Assembly: GCA_024449915.1 (NCBI GenBank)
Contig: JAMZAV010004584.1
Coordinates: 55,543 to 119,542, forward strand
Source of the DNA: Sweltsa coloradensis
Lineage: Eukaryota > Arthropoda > Insecta > Plecoptera > Chloroperlidae
Direction: 5' to 3'
DNA: 64,000 nucleotides
Part shown: piece after piece, positions 32,261-43,776 of the stretch
Position numbering within the stretch: the stretch's first letter is position 1
Layout: every line of letters begins with the position of its first letter
The notes under the pieces: model-generated
Databases searched by the model: none
Seen by the model: the letters and a program-made list of their open reading frames with translations, nothing else
Told to the model about the DNA's origin: nothing
Program-made: the position numbers and the translations under genes

Positions 32261-34085
32261 CCCTTTTTCAAGAACACGCACTCGACTGACAGTCTCCAAA
32301 ACCAACTGCGCGCGTCCCCGTCGAGTTTGCTCCTCCTATTGTGGTGGGAAAAAAGGTGCGGGGCGGCGAGGGTTTTATTGGGAAAAGCAGAGATTTGTAC
32401 TGTTTGCTCGGGAAGGCTCTTGTGTAGTAGCGTTTGTTGTGTCTGAAGGTGGTTTGTTTTTTTGTTTCCACTTGGGATTGGGCCAAGTTGTTTCCATGCT
32501 GTTTGCCAGTCTCTGGGGATCATCCGCTTGTTAAGTTGGGAGGGACGTTTTTTCTTCTCGTGGGTTTGCGTATGATACGAGGGTAATATATGGGCTACTC
32601 TAGGTTTTTAGGTTTGGGGAAAGTCTATCCAATTGCCCTTCCCTTTCCTTACTGCGAGGGTAAAGCGGTGTTCTTTTTTCCTGTCTTACTGCGAGTTCGG
32701 TTCCTTTACTCTAGCCGATTTCTCCTATTTTTTGGCCCCCTAGACTTGGGGGGCACGACCACAGGGGCCCGAACTCCTTCGACCCAGAGGGGTTGACTGC
32801 TTTGCACTTCTTAGCATGGTGTTGATTTTTTCGATGTGTTTGAAAATTTTCTTTTTTGGACCCCAGCATCTACTGACTTTATCTGTTTTACCTTGATATG
32901 GCGATGACTTTGCACGGTGTTTTTTTTTGTTCTATTTCTCCTCCTCCTGACTTTAGTTTACGTTTGAATGCTTTTGTTTTGTTGTAATGTGAGTAGCCTT
33001 AGCACATAGGGGGCTCCCGCAGAGTTTTTTTTTCTCCGACGCTAAGTGATCAAAACTGATAGTCGTATAGAGCGTGTGGGGCAGTGTTTTTCACCACAGA
33101 GTTGAGTTGGGCTGGTGATGATGAGATACACATTAAGGTATCTGTTTGTGTGCGTAGGTTTACGGTATATATAATATAATATAAAAATATTAATATATAT
33201 TCTGCATATGGCCCCATGGAGGGAGTGTTTCCCGAGTTCCTTACTTATCTGAATGCCTCCCCCCCCAAAATCCAAATTTACGATAGAAAATTGAGGAGAA
33301 CGGCAGCTCCCTTTTTCCCAGATGTGTGCCTGATAAGAAAAACTGATGGAAATCTGGGGCCCCACGGTTTACCGTAAACTACGCCACAAACGATACCTTA
33401 AAGCTGCCTCTCCTCATCCAGGGCCCAACTCAACTCTGTGGTGAACACACTGACCACACGCTCTTACGTATCAATTCTGTCACTTAGCGTCGGGGAAGAA
33501 AAATCTGCGGGAGACCCTATGTCAATGGGTCTCCATTCAACATAAAAAAAGCATTCAAACGTCACCTAAAGTCAGTGACGGAGGGAAAAAGAACAAGAAA
33601 AAAAACCCGTGCAACAGCTCATCGCCCTTTTAAACAAAAGGGACACGATAAAAATCGTAGACTGCTCAGGGCCACAACATCAAAACCACTTTTAAACACA
33701 TCGCAAAATCAACACCCTGCTAAGAAGTGCAAAGCATCATCCCTCTGATCGCAAGGGGAGGGGGGGGGGCTAGGGGAAAAAAAGGGGCGGGGGGGAAGGG
33801 GGGGCGGTGGGAAAAAAAAAGGGGGAAAGGGGGAAGGGGGGGGGGTTTTTTTTGGAATCTGATCCCCGTTTTCCCCGTTTTAGGGGGTGGGGTTGTTTGG
33901 GTTTGGGGGCCGAGGAAAAGGTTCCCCGTGGGGGGGCCCCCCGCCCCCAAAACCCCAAAAGAGTTCCCCGAAAACAGAAAAATTGCATTTAAACAACCCG
34001 CCCCCCGCATTTCCAAAAAGGAGGCATGGAAACTCATCGAGGAGCGCCGTTTTAGACTGCAGTCGAGTGCGTGTTCTTGAAGGGA
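32260..34085. repeat. Noisy palindrome of about 1.8 kb
   Basis: Centred near 33,270. Blocks answer across it: aagaacacgcactcgact (32,270) and agtcgagtgcgtgttctt (34,062); gcacttcttagca (32,806) and tgctaagaagtgc (33,718); ccgacgctaagtga (33,036) and tcacttagcgtcgg (33,479); acagagttgagttgggc (33,097) and gcccaactcaactctgt (33,423). Homopolymers differ strongly between arms. All long ORFs here are shadows. Confidence 0.75.
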
Positions 34086-34234
34086 AGCCCCAGGGGTACT
34101 GGCAACAATGTATTGGCAAACCAGTGACCAAAAAACAAATTTTGTACACCCCAAACTCAACAACCCAAGCCCCGGAAAACAAACCCAAAAAAATTTATTA
34201 TAATAAGAGAGAGAAGAGAAGAGAGGAGAAGGAG

Positions 34235-34560
34235 AGAGAGGGCATGGCTCTGCTAATCGTAAAAGGCGTTCAAGAGAAAAGCCCACCTGCAAACATCACT
34301 AGTAAGCGGGGGTATATTACCCCCCAAACCTAGAGGCGACTCTGTCAATTGTCGTCGGGACCTTGCCCCCTCCCTTGCCCCCCCCCGGCGACGAGCCCAG
34401 ACCAACAAGATGAAAAGACGATGACGCCCCAAAAGTTAAAACCCCCTCCCCCCTTTCTTACCCGGGGCTTGGTTCTGCCCATGGGCCCCTCCTCCCCCCC
34501 CCCCCCTACTAAGTTAAAGTATGCATTATTCCTAACGGTTGACGCGCCCTTTAACCCCAA
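34235..34560 (+). mobile_element. SINE-B copy
   Basis: Starts at gggcatggctctgctaatcg after a GA-rich run and continues through agtaagcgggggtatattac, cctagaggcgactctgtcaat and cctaacggttgacgcgcc to an A-rich tail. The first 40 bases of the family head are missing. Confidence 0.65.
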
Positions 34561-35069
34561 AAAAACAAAAAAAACTTACTTTAACGGGCGGCGCATTAAC
34601 CTAACCTTTGAAGAACCCTGTTTTCTCTCGTCGTCAAATCAGGCCATAAATGTCGCACCTTATGTTTTTATTTCAGCTCGCCAATACTAAACCTAGCTCA
34701 GCCACACACATATACAAATATGTTGTTGCTACCCATTTATTACTCACCACAACATAATCTGCACTATTTGGGATTGAAACCGGGGATGTTATCACCTACT
34801 CCCCCACCCTCGCTTCCGCCGAGACACTCTGTACTGTTCAAACCCTTTCTGATCGAGGGTGTCGCAGTGCTCAAAAGTCTTGAGCGCCGCCTCTTAACCC
34901 AAACCCACCTATACAAATCATTCACTTTCACGCAACAACGTAAAGTTCGCAAACACCGTAGGCCTACCCATGCCCAAATTTCTGTTGTTCACCCCTTTTT
35001 TACACCTTTTCTCCAGTTTTCAGCGGGGGGATGTGTGGGGGATTATAAAAAAAAGTTTTAATGTTATTA

Positions 35070-35330
35070 AAAAAAGAAGAAATTCTATCAATGATAACGG
35101 CGACAACTTATAAAATTTTTCATTCACAAAAATTTTTTTAACAAAAATTTTTTTCCGTAAAACCATTTCTTGATGTAGGTATTTTTTTCGTTCAAATTTC
35201 ATAATTTTCTTTTTTTTATAAACTTAGAAACAATAAATCATCAACACACATGAACTTATTTTATTAAAGTTTTAATATCACAGGCGTTCACCATTTGACC
35301 TATGCGGTTGAAGAGACCCTTTCCTGTTTC
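35070..35330 (+). repeat. LINE ORF tail and 3' end copy
   Basis: aatgataacggcgacaactt (matches the LINE ORF end), then aaacttagaaacaataaatc, aatatcacaggcg, tgacctatgcggttgaag. Confidence 0.6.
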
Positions 35331-37594
35331 CTTACGGCCGTCGCTAAAGTCCTGGTAGGGTGTTAACCACCACGTCGACTACTTTCGGTTACGTTGTTGT
35401 TATAACCCCTCTACAGGTAGTGAACCGACCGTTCTGTGAATTCACAATACACAAGTTTGAAAACATTTTGGTCAAACGAGGCGTAAGTGGTTGTAGCAAA
35501 TGCGGTTTATTACAGGGTTTTTTGTTTAAATTTTGTATTTAATCTCATATTTGAATAAAATTTCCTATCTGTTAGTTAAAAAAATAAAATTAAAATAAAT
35601 TCGTTAGATAATATTTTTTGCAAAGCGTCATCCGGTGCACGAAACTAAAGGAACCAACAACCACACTTTTTCTAACAAAATTAATTTAATAATAATATTC
35701 GAATAATCAAACTATAAATCATTACCGGACCAGGAGCTAATTTATCTGTAGGAGCGATATTAACGAGAACATTGGCTTCACCCACTTAACATTCATATCT
35801 AAACTTGACCACGTGTTAGTACGCCACCTTATGAAACAGCCCAGGTAGTTCGATCACTTCGAATTGTGGTTAACGTTTTTTTTTTTAGAGGACCATTTTG
35901 TTTTTGAATGTGCAATCATTGAAAACATTACTCTCTTACTGTCTTAAGAATACATAAACTCGGGCCTCGGTTACCGCACGATTTTATTTTTTCATACACC
36001 GATTTTTTTTTGTAGGTAACTGTATGCTTCCCATAGTAATATATAACAATCAATTTTTAATAAACAATGATTTCAATGTTAAAAATTGCAGACACGGCAA
36101 AAAGAGTTCGTAAGATAATTTCACTAAAATGTTATTCAAGCCTAGATTCGACACATCTTTTTGTGGTGATGCTAAGCAAGGATGTTTTTGTACTGATTAT
36201 GATTTAAAAAATATATTCATGAAGACCTAACAATAAAATGTAGTAGACATGTTTTGAGGTTTAGATGATTACGCGTTGAGGATGTGAGCCATTTTTAGTA
36301 GATTGAGCGCTATTTAATAGTTTTTAATTCAACTTCATTTCGTCATTGTTAGCATAGACATTATTATTTGAAAGTAATTTCAAACAACAATACAAGCAAA
36401 TAGAAAAATATAATGATACTGACAAGTATTTCCCGAAGGATATTTTCATAATAGTTAATTTTTACAGGATTTCATGTTTCAAAAAGTGGAAAAGGTGGAA
36501 AAAGTGCTTCACTTTTCACGATTATAAAATTTATTTCGTTGCACTTCAATTCTTTGAACGTCTAATATTAGAGGGGCTTTTTTTTAAAAGGTTCTCTGAA
36601 AAATTTCATCAATTCGTAGCAAAAGTCGTTTGTTCCCGGATGAACTCTAAAAACAACACGCCACTCTACAGTTGTACAAATAAAGATAGAAAAATATCTT
36701 AAAATTGATATTTGATGAGCCTCTTAATTCGTTTTGCAACTTAAATTACCTGTATGTTGCTAATACTGTATATATTGACTTTAAAGTGGTTTGACTATGA
36801 TAGTATCGTATGAATTATCTCGCAAAAACTGTTCCACACTGTTTGGCCAATGGAACCACGTTGTTCCAAGGCATAGAGGCGGCTTTTAAGCTTACACAAT
36901 CGCTTTAAATGCTAGAAGAAAGCATTACGAAGTAGATATGAAGAAATAGATGGCCCCACAGTTGCGATCTGTAACCATTTTTAATAATTGGATTTATTAA
37001 ATTAATTAATAAATAAACCAAAACATACATTGAATTAAGAGACTACATCTGTCGACATTGGTATCAAATGAAGCCCCATTTGAACAAGAATAAATATCCG
37101 AAACGTATTTGAGCTAGCTAATTGATTAATTCCCAATCTATATTACACTTTAAAAAAAAATCTTCTTAAGTCCTATCTGTGTAATTGGAGTATACCTAAT
37201 GAGATACCGATTCGCCTTAAGATGTTCCCACTTTAATATACATCCATGCAATAATTTCGAAAAATGTTATTTCTTTGTGCTAAGCGAAATTATCTGTAAC
37301 TGATAGATTAATAGAGGAGTGAAGTTGAATAACATTAGGCCTCGCAAAAGTTGTTACAACTAGGAAGAAAATGGGTCGAAAATGTTCATTGAAGAAAATA
37401 ATAAATAGTTTTGGATTTTCCGCTTTTTTCACTAAAACATAAATTCGAACGAATCGCCACAGTACCTGTTTGGGTCCCTGTTAAGTTCCACTGCATTGTT
37501 TAAAAGATTATAATCTTGTATAAGTAAGTTAAGTTTTCTTGCTGTTTCCTAGCAAGCAATTAATGATGGTGAGAAATGTTACTAATTATAATTA
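35331..37594. other. AT-rich intergenic DNA, nothing assigned
   Basis: Sequence quality looks normal here. No repeat shared with the rest of the window was seen and no ORF above 60 codons after 35,542. A possible 66-base exon (35,417-35,482, plus) is discussed in the findings. Confidence 0.45.
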
Positions 37595-37722
37595 ATTAAA
37601 TAAATAAATTGTATTTAGGGTCTAACAACCCAGTTAGAATAACTGAAATTTTCAGTGGGGGACAGTAAATCAAAGCGGACAAAGACAACCCGGTAGGCCC
37701 CGGACGCAATCGACGCATCGAT
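37595..37722 (-). repeat. SINE-A tail, inverted
   Basis: On the minus strand: gtcccccactgaaaattt, cagttattctaactggg, and a tail of (AAAT/TTTA). Followed by (ATT)n at 37,725-37,790. Confidence 0.65.
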
Positions 37723-37724
37723 TC

Positions 37725-37790
37725 ATTATTATTATTATTATATTATTTATTATTATATTATTATTATATATTATTATTATTTTAGCTATT
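37725..37790. repeat. (ATT)n microsatellite
   Basis: Imperfect ATT/ATTATAT run directly after the SINE-A copy. Confidence 0.8.
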
Positions 37791-37821
37791 CGTTATTCGT
37801 ATAATTAATAATTTAAGTTTT

Positions 37822-38185
37822 TAAGCATACGCCCGCTTCTAATGACATAGTTTTTGATTCATAGCAGTTCTCCGCCCCAAAAAGTTTGTCCCGACTGGGG
37901 TTCGAACCCGAACACCTCCGGCCTTGAGCTCTACCAAACTAAGCTACCGGGACCCACAGGAATAACTTTACGAAACTGCTTTGTTGTGACTGTTGACTGT
38001 TAATGACATACTGACCATATGGACAATTTTCGTTCTCGTGGTCCCAGTAGCTTAACATTGGTAGAGCTATGGCACGTTAAGCCGGAGGTTCTGTTATCGA
38101 ACCCCAGTCGGGACAAACTTTTTCGATAACTTCTATGAATCAAACAAAAACTATGTCCTTAAAGCGGGCTTATGCGTTAAAAATA
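37822..38185. repeat. Inverted pair of tRNA-headed SINE copies
   Basis: The left copy (minus strand, 37,888-37,956) and the right copy (plus, 38,040-38,115) each carry a tRNA-like head: GTCCC..GTAGCTTA, GGTAGAGCT, GCCGGAGGT, TCGAACCCCAGTCGGGAC. The 7-bp acceptor-like stem is still pairable in the left copy. Body sequences also mirror (ttaagcatacgcccgctt and gcgggcttatgcgtt). Confidence 0.75.
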
Positions 38186-38214
38186 TACTGTATATTATAC
38201 ATTAGAATAATAAC

Positions 38215-38520
38215 AATATACTAATCAGCTAGAAAGAGGGGATTATATTGCATTCCCCAAACTAGAGGCTGAGCTCTCTGTAATCGTTCCGTCGGGGACC
38301 TTTGCCCCCCTCCCTTGATGACCTCCCTGACGAGATAGACATGACACAACACGCGAACATATGACAAAGACGATGACGAGCCGCGACGTGAGGGAAAGCG
38401 AAACCCCTTCCTCCCCTTTCCAATGGTGTGTTCTGACCATCATGGGGCCCATCCATCCCATATCACCTAGGCTTGAGGGTGCATTAGACCTAACGGTTGA
38501 CGCGTCCAATTAATCCACAT
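38215..38520 (+). mobile_element. SINE-B copy, 5' truncated
   Basis: Starts at atcagctagaaagagggg and runs to cctaacggttgacgcgtcc. Both minus-strand ORFs are shadows. Confidence 0.65.
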
Positions 38521-38559
38521 TAACCCCAGAAATAGAACAAAAAGTGTGTTAATTTTAGA

Positions 38560-38815
38560 TTTTCTATCATATTTAACTGCCACGACAAACTATAACATTT
38601 ATAATTCTATGCAACATTTTAACGTCATCACATTTTTTATACCTCAAATCAATAACTTACTCGTGCTTTCACACTAAGATCTCTTCATATTCGTTTTTTT
38701 ATTAAACTTAGAAAAGAGCATAAAACCATCAATCACCCCTCTAATCATAAGGACTAACAATATTCCCTATGCTGGGCAAAATAAATTAACGGTGAAGCGC
38801 CCTAGTTTCTGACGC
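38560..38815 (+). repeat. LINE 3' end copy
   Basis: aaacttagaaaagagcat, ggactaacaatattccc, taacggtgaagcgccctag and ttctgacgcg. Confidence 0.6.
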
Positions 38816-38899
38816 GTGCGCTATCATACAAAAATAGTAAATTGTATGCAATCGTAATCTATCGAGATGCGTATGCACAGATTAGTTTGAGAAATATGC

Positions 38900-39690
38900 T
38901 CCAAAAGCTCGCCTGTGATGTCTAACATAATTCCTCCACCAGGTAGCGTGCGAGTCGCAAGTATTCCGAGATCACTCTAACTCTGAGCAAAGAGAATAGT
39001 CATACGTAGCGTGGTGAGACTCTGATGAGCGGACGGTAACGGGCCGAATCCACCACCGCAATCCTGACGTGAAAGTTTTCCCCGACGTTTTCTTCAAGTA
39101 GTTAATGCGAGGTGCTGGTCCGTTGAGTCTGCTGTAACAGCGCCTCGGCATTTCCCTTATCATATGGACATCAATCCAAGAACTTAAACAACTATCTCAG
39201 CGAGGTATCAGGACCTACGGGAGTGTTTCCCATTAATAAAGCTTTAGAAAAAACCTTCTATCAGTTACCTTACACCCTAATAACCTGTTTGTCACCTACA
39301 CCGGCCATCCTACTCTAAAAGTGTTATTCACACGGTTTATGTGCATGTGGAAGAGTCGCAAGCAAACCGTGTTAACTCTACTTCAATTTGAACAGAGCGC
39401 CTTATTATTACTTTGTGTACCGTCTGGTCCCTGGCGTTTGAACAGTCAGGTGAGCCTGATAACCTCACGGTTGACGCGCCCTAATACAAAACAACATTCA
39501 GTAAACATCAAAGGTTATATGTTTGACTTGCGCACGCAATTCGATTCTCCAATCATATGACTAGCTTCTGTCATATGTTACGGCGACAAAAGTTTCTTAA
39601 TATCTCACAATTCGAACCAGCAATACATAAGTAATGGTAAAGTGATGGCTACTTTCCGGCACTTCTGGCCACTGCTAGGACCTTCCTCCC
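38900..39690 (+). repeat. SINE-D with LINE ORF tail; better copy of 23,860-24,615
   Basis: The tRNA-like head gcgtggtgagactctgatgag and cgggccgaatccacc lies at 39,010-39,060. The body runs to gtcgcaagcaaaccgtgtt and tgaacagagcgcc (39,390). The LINE ORF tail ttgcgcacgcaattcg starts at 39,528. Confidence 0.7.
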
Positions 39691-39935
39691 CCTCCTGACG
39701 ACACCACTTCGAAAGACGATGGACGGACAATGACACCACGAACGATGATGAAGAACATTGACGACGCCGGGGGGGGGGGGGGGGGGACCCGGTTTGGGAA
39801 ATAATAGGAAAAAACCGCTCTTTCCGTACCCCTCTTCTTGTTGGGTTCTGACCACCATAGTCTACTCTAATATCCCTATAGCTGAGTGGCGCATTATGAC
39901 CTAACGGTTGGACGCAACCCGGTATCCAAATATAA
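39640..39935 (+). mobile_element. SINE-B copy, 3' half
   Basis: Contains tcctgacgac, aacgatgatgaag, a run of about 18 G (39,769-39,786), ttctgaccaccata and tggcgcattatgacctaacgg. The G-run stands where other copies read gtgagaaacc, so it is suspect. Confidence 0.6.
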
Positions 39936-40544
39936 GTTACTCCAAAAAATTGAACCCGTCTTTCGAATTCGACGGTAACTTTGTTTAACAAAAATTTAGG
40001 CACTCCAAAAACAGTTTAATTTTATTACACATTCAAATATATCGCATTATTTTTTATACTAGGGAAACGCACCAAAGTCGTTGTTGGACGAGTGAGTGAG
40101 CCATGTGTTGCAGTACCCGGGGAACATTGACATTTAAGTTTGATGATATTATTATACATGTCTAATTAATAGGGTTTTGAGTTAGTTGGTATACGGCGGC
40201 GATCAACTGAAGGCCCATAATGGCGCGCCACTCTAGTCTACGATAGGCTAGGCTGAGGCCTTAGGTATGATGAGGAGGAAAGGGAAACGTTACGGGTTTA
40301 CCAACACATGCTCACTCACTGGTTACAACGACCTTTCAGCGTTCCCTAGTATGCATTGAACAAACATTTGTGGTCACAGACACTTGATCAAAACCAGATA
40401 AACCCAGCGCTAAATGGAACGGCCAGCTAGTGTACGACTCATACACTCTGTATTAGATCACAGCCTCCAGCGTCAATGAAAAAATTAAAGAAAAATTTCA
40501 GCTTCGGAGGGAACAGAGAAAAATGGTTTTAAGTTTTGGTTCAG
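39936..40544. other. Intergenic with repeat fragments
   Basis: A LINE-tail-like AT block (39,990-40,065) and an inverted SINE-B end (ataatggcgcgccactctagtc, 40,216-40,237). Nothing else is recognised. Confidence 0.35.
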
Positions 40545-40845
40545 GGCGCGTCAAAACCGTTCGGTTATGATGCTCACCATCTAAGGATTTAGGGGAGGAA
40601 AAATCCTATGCCTGGTCAGAACCAGCCACGAGTAGGTGAAAGAAAAGGGGTTCTCACGCGTATGGTTCGTCATCGCATCTTTGCATCGTTTCGTGTTATC
40701 ATGGTCATCGTCGTCAAGGGGGTTGGCAGGGAAGGGGTAGAGGTCGCCGACGACGACTGCCAGAGCGGTCGCATCTTGTTCGGGGAGTTATATACTTCTC
40801 TTTTGTACTTACCAGCTGATGTTTGCGAGATGAAGGATACGAATG
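40545..40845 (-). mobile_element. SINE-B copy, minus strand
   Basis: Reverse complement of the family: gtcaaaaccgttcggttatga, gaggaaaaatcc, ctggtcagaaccagccacgag, a catcg-rich block, cgccgacgacgactgccaga, ggggagttatatacttctc and agctgatgtttgcgag. ORFs on both strands here are shadows. Confidence 0.7.
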
Positions 40846-41274
40846 CCGAGCAAATGCTCTGTGCCAAAGCAGAACCATTGGGTTTAGGCCTACGTAAAGC
40901 GTTACACAATCGTCACATTTCTGACGTAGGTTAGAATAAAACATAGGTGGTCTATTCTACGATTTAATTATTACCTTTATATGGCGTAGTACTGCGTGTA
41001 TCTGTATAGGGTCTACTGCACGGTAGTGCACTGTATCTGTGGATGGTCAATGTGGTCATCATTATTAATTAATTGATGAATCTTAAACAAGAATAATGAC
41101 ATAACCTTTAGCGAAGGACATACCGTGTTGACAACAAAAACATCACGAAAAATCACCGACTCATAGCGACTATATTCGAATTAGTTTTTTTAATCACTCG
41201 TAGGCTGTGGCCTTTTTCATATGAAAAATCTAAACAAATGCTACCGATATTTTAAAAATCCCCATTTAATTTAT

Positions 41275-41470
41275 TGTAGGTTTAAAAAGAAATGGATGCG
41301 CTCATTTTGTTAGCAGTTCTCAGTTACCTGGTCACGGATGGTCTGTTTACAAAATTTGAGCCCGTATGAGCCTGGACAGCCAGACATTGAGACAATGCTC
41401 ACGGCAAGGCCCGATCGATAGAAGCGTAACAGAATCCTTCAGACACGCTTCGCTCACTCGTCTAATCATT
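41275..41470 (+). repeat. Second copy of the 2,004-2,215 repeat
   Basis: ttgtaggttta, ttgttagcagttctcag, acaaaatttgagc, ending gcttcgctcactcgtctaat. Confidence 0.45.
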
Positions 41471-41509
41471 TTATGTGCATCGTTTTTTGCTAATAGTTCT
41501 CAGAAAACA

Positions 41510-41600
41510 TTACAATCATCAAACCACAACAACTCCCATAACTTATCACACAGGCGATGGCAATATGACTAAAAAGTCGAATGCTCCGTAGTTGTCCACG
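41510..41600 (+). repeat. LINE 3' end copy
   Basis: acaatcatcaaacc, atcacacaggcgatggcaatatgac, gtcgaatgctccgtag, ttgtccacgtcg. Confidence 0.5.
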
Positions 41601-41732
41601 TCGTATTTCAAGGGATTTTGTTCGATATCATGGCTTAGGCAGGCTGTATCAAGGGAATATGACCGTTCGTTCGCAGCCAGAGCGCCACACGGCCCGGGCA
41701 CCCGGTGGGTCAGCCTGTGCAGCTGTTCTTAG

Positions 41733-41975
41733 GCGACGACGACACTCGGCCCTGTTAAGACAGCTACCCAAGTTGGGGGGTTCTCAGCTATTGCACCGCC
41801 GCCCCGGAAAGAGTAACAATCTTGACACTCGGTACATGACCTGATATGTGCCTAGAAGGCGATGATACCCTCAGCCCTGTTACAGCACCCAAAGTAGGGG
41901 GGGTTCTCAGCTCTCTGCACACGCCGCCCCGGAAAGATTCACAATCTTGACAAACCGTAGGTATATCACCCGATA
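41733..41975. repeat. Two tandem units of about 121 bp
   Basis: Each unit has gcgacgac/gcgatgat, ctc(g/a)gccctgtta, gggggttctcagct, ccgccccggaaaga, acaatcttgaca and tgatatgtg. GC-rich compared with the surroundings. Confidence 0.8.
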
Positions 41976-42039
41976 TGTGATCCACGTTAGTCATGATCTC
42001 CGCTCGATCTCTTTCTTTATTTTATTTTATAAACTCAAA

Positions 42040-42185
42040 AACACCAACGGTTGATGCGCCCTTAATCCAAATACACCCAATCTAATCATTTCACACGCCA
42101 TTACGTCATTCATCTATATTTCTAATATCACAAGCGGCGCAAATCTGCCTTAGAATCGCCCTCAGTTTCTCACGTCGCGTAACTG
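42040..42185 (+). repeat. SINE-B tail plus LINE 3' end
   Basis: caacggttgatgcgcccttaatccaaata (SINE-B-type end) followed 60 bases later by atatcacaagcggcgcaaat and cgccctcagtttctcacgtcg (LINE end). Confidence 0.5.
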
Positions 42186-42879
42186 GGTAAGCAAGGTGTT
42201 TAGTGATAGATAACCAACGTTATTAATACCACTCTGTTTAAATTTGTTAGTATCAAGATGGTTTATTCCGTTGCAAACATGTTTTGTTTTTGCATTCGCG
42301 GTATCAATAGTGTGAAGTTATTAAACGAGGACAGTGAAGTTGAACTTTGAACTGATTATCGCACGCCGAATGTACTTGATCAGTCGACAACTCAGCGAGG
42401 CAAGGACGTAGATCAAGCTGTTGATTTGTATACTACCACATGCTAGGTTCCTACAAGATGAAATAATATGTTTCACCATTATAGTTTTATTCTACTATTT
42501 ATATTTACATTTTAATAAAGTCCCGGAAACTTAAGGCGAGCTACTGGTGGTCGTCGTCGGAGATCACCTTTCCCCCTTCTCATGACGACCTAGGTCTAGG
42601 CTTAATATAAATAGTTAGTGATTAGTCTGTTATTGCTACTTTTACTTAAATATTACCAGGCAACTGTAGGCCTTACTAGCAGACCGGCCGCCCACTAGTC
42701 AGCGGCGCCTTATGGGGCACCTAGATGATTGGTGTTGGTTGATTAAATCCTGCCGGTGCGAAAATTATATTGCCTCCCTTTCTACAACATATTCTTATAA
42801 GGAGTGAATAAAAAAGTCACCAGGATCACTCTATTCTAAGGTACAAGGTCTGACGCTTTCCCATATTCGTGTAAGGACA
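42186..42879. other. Intergenic, nothing assigned
   Basis: A short SINE-B-like block (aaggcgagctactggtggtcgtcgtcgg, 42,532) is present. No gene is seen. Confidence 0.35.
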
Positions 42880-43085
42880 CATCCTTGGGGAAATCTTCAG
42901 TAAGGATTTTCCGTAGGCGGGTATTGGACCGAGGACCGTAACAAATTATAGTTTCGCTGAGTAACGCCGTGTAAACCATACCTGTTTACATGTATTATTA
43001 AGCGAATCACGAATTGTTGGCGCTCTCCTAAACGTAAGTAAACAGTATTGACTACACTTTCGTAGCTTCATAACCTAGCCACTAC
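42880..43085 (+). repeat. Relict of the 4-kb palindrome arm
   Basis: tcttcagtaaggatttt and acgtaagtaaacagtattgactacac match 7,610-7,770 in order, with much divergence. It shows that the palindrome sequence is an interspersed repeat, not only a local structure. Confidence 0.5.
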
Positions 43086-43776
43086 CAGGACTACATAATA
43101 ACACCTTCAATACAAAATAATAAATAAATATAAAATCTTATTTTAAAGTTTACCCATTCATTCACAAATTAAATACGAGTTTCAGTGCGGATATTACATG
43201 TCGCTGGCGACTCTGTTTGCGCCGGACACAACTCGAGCAACACTATGGCCTGGTGATGGTAAAGTGTGACCTTGTTTACTAACAACTTTTACAACACTGT
43301 GGCAAACATAAAAAATACATTGGCAGTAGTAGATAGACGTTATCCGGAATAATTTAAAAAATACATTATTTTTTTTTTTCTACGTCAGCCAAAATAAAAT
43401 TAAGTTTAACCACAAAATATGTTCTATTGAAATAATCTTATCTTACCGTACAAAACCCATGCTAAGTTTAACAAAATATGAATTAAAAAAACTTGTATCG
43501 TGGTTTTAGGAGAAAATGAGACGTACCATCAATAAACTCACATTTCAGAAATTGCTTGTGGGTTGGGAAGTTTATTTTCTTCATTCAATGATAAGAAAAT
43601 AGCACAGATGTTTGCAAGTGTCCTAGGTTATCTCCGATTAATTTAATTTGAGGGGCTTCTATTATGAAGGACTGCGATTCATTGTTTAATATCGGAGCTC
43701 ATGCGAATACGTATTGCGTTTTGCTAAAATCACCGAGACATTTTATTCAATTTCAATATTATCCTATAAATTTAAT
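43086..43776. other. AT-rich DNA, nothing assigned
   Basis: No ORF or repeat signature. Confidence 0.4.

Noticed and set aside
33720..34333. Long overlapping ORFs on both strands (up to 190 codons)
   Set aside because: They are made of G/C homopolymer runs in the noisy palindrome and end in SINE-B sequence; composition (Gly, Pro, Arg) is not protein-like.
37888..37956. Functional tRNA gene on the minus strand
   Set aside because: The T-stem is broken, the anticodon arm does not fold well, and the sequence continues into a SINE body with an inverted partner.
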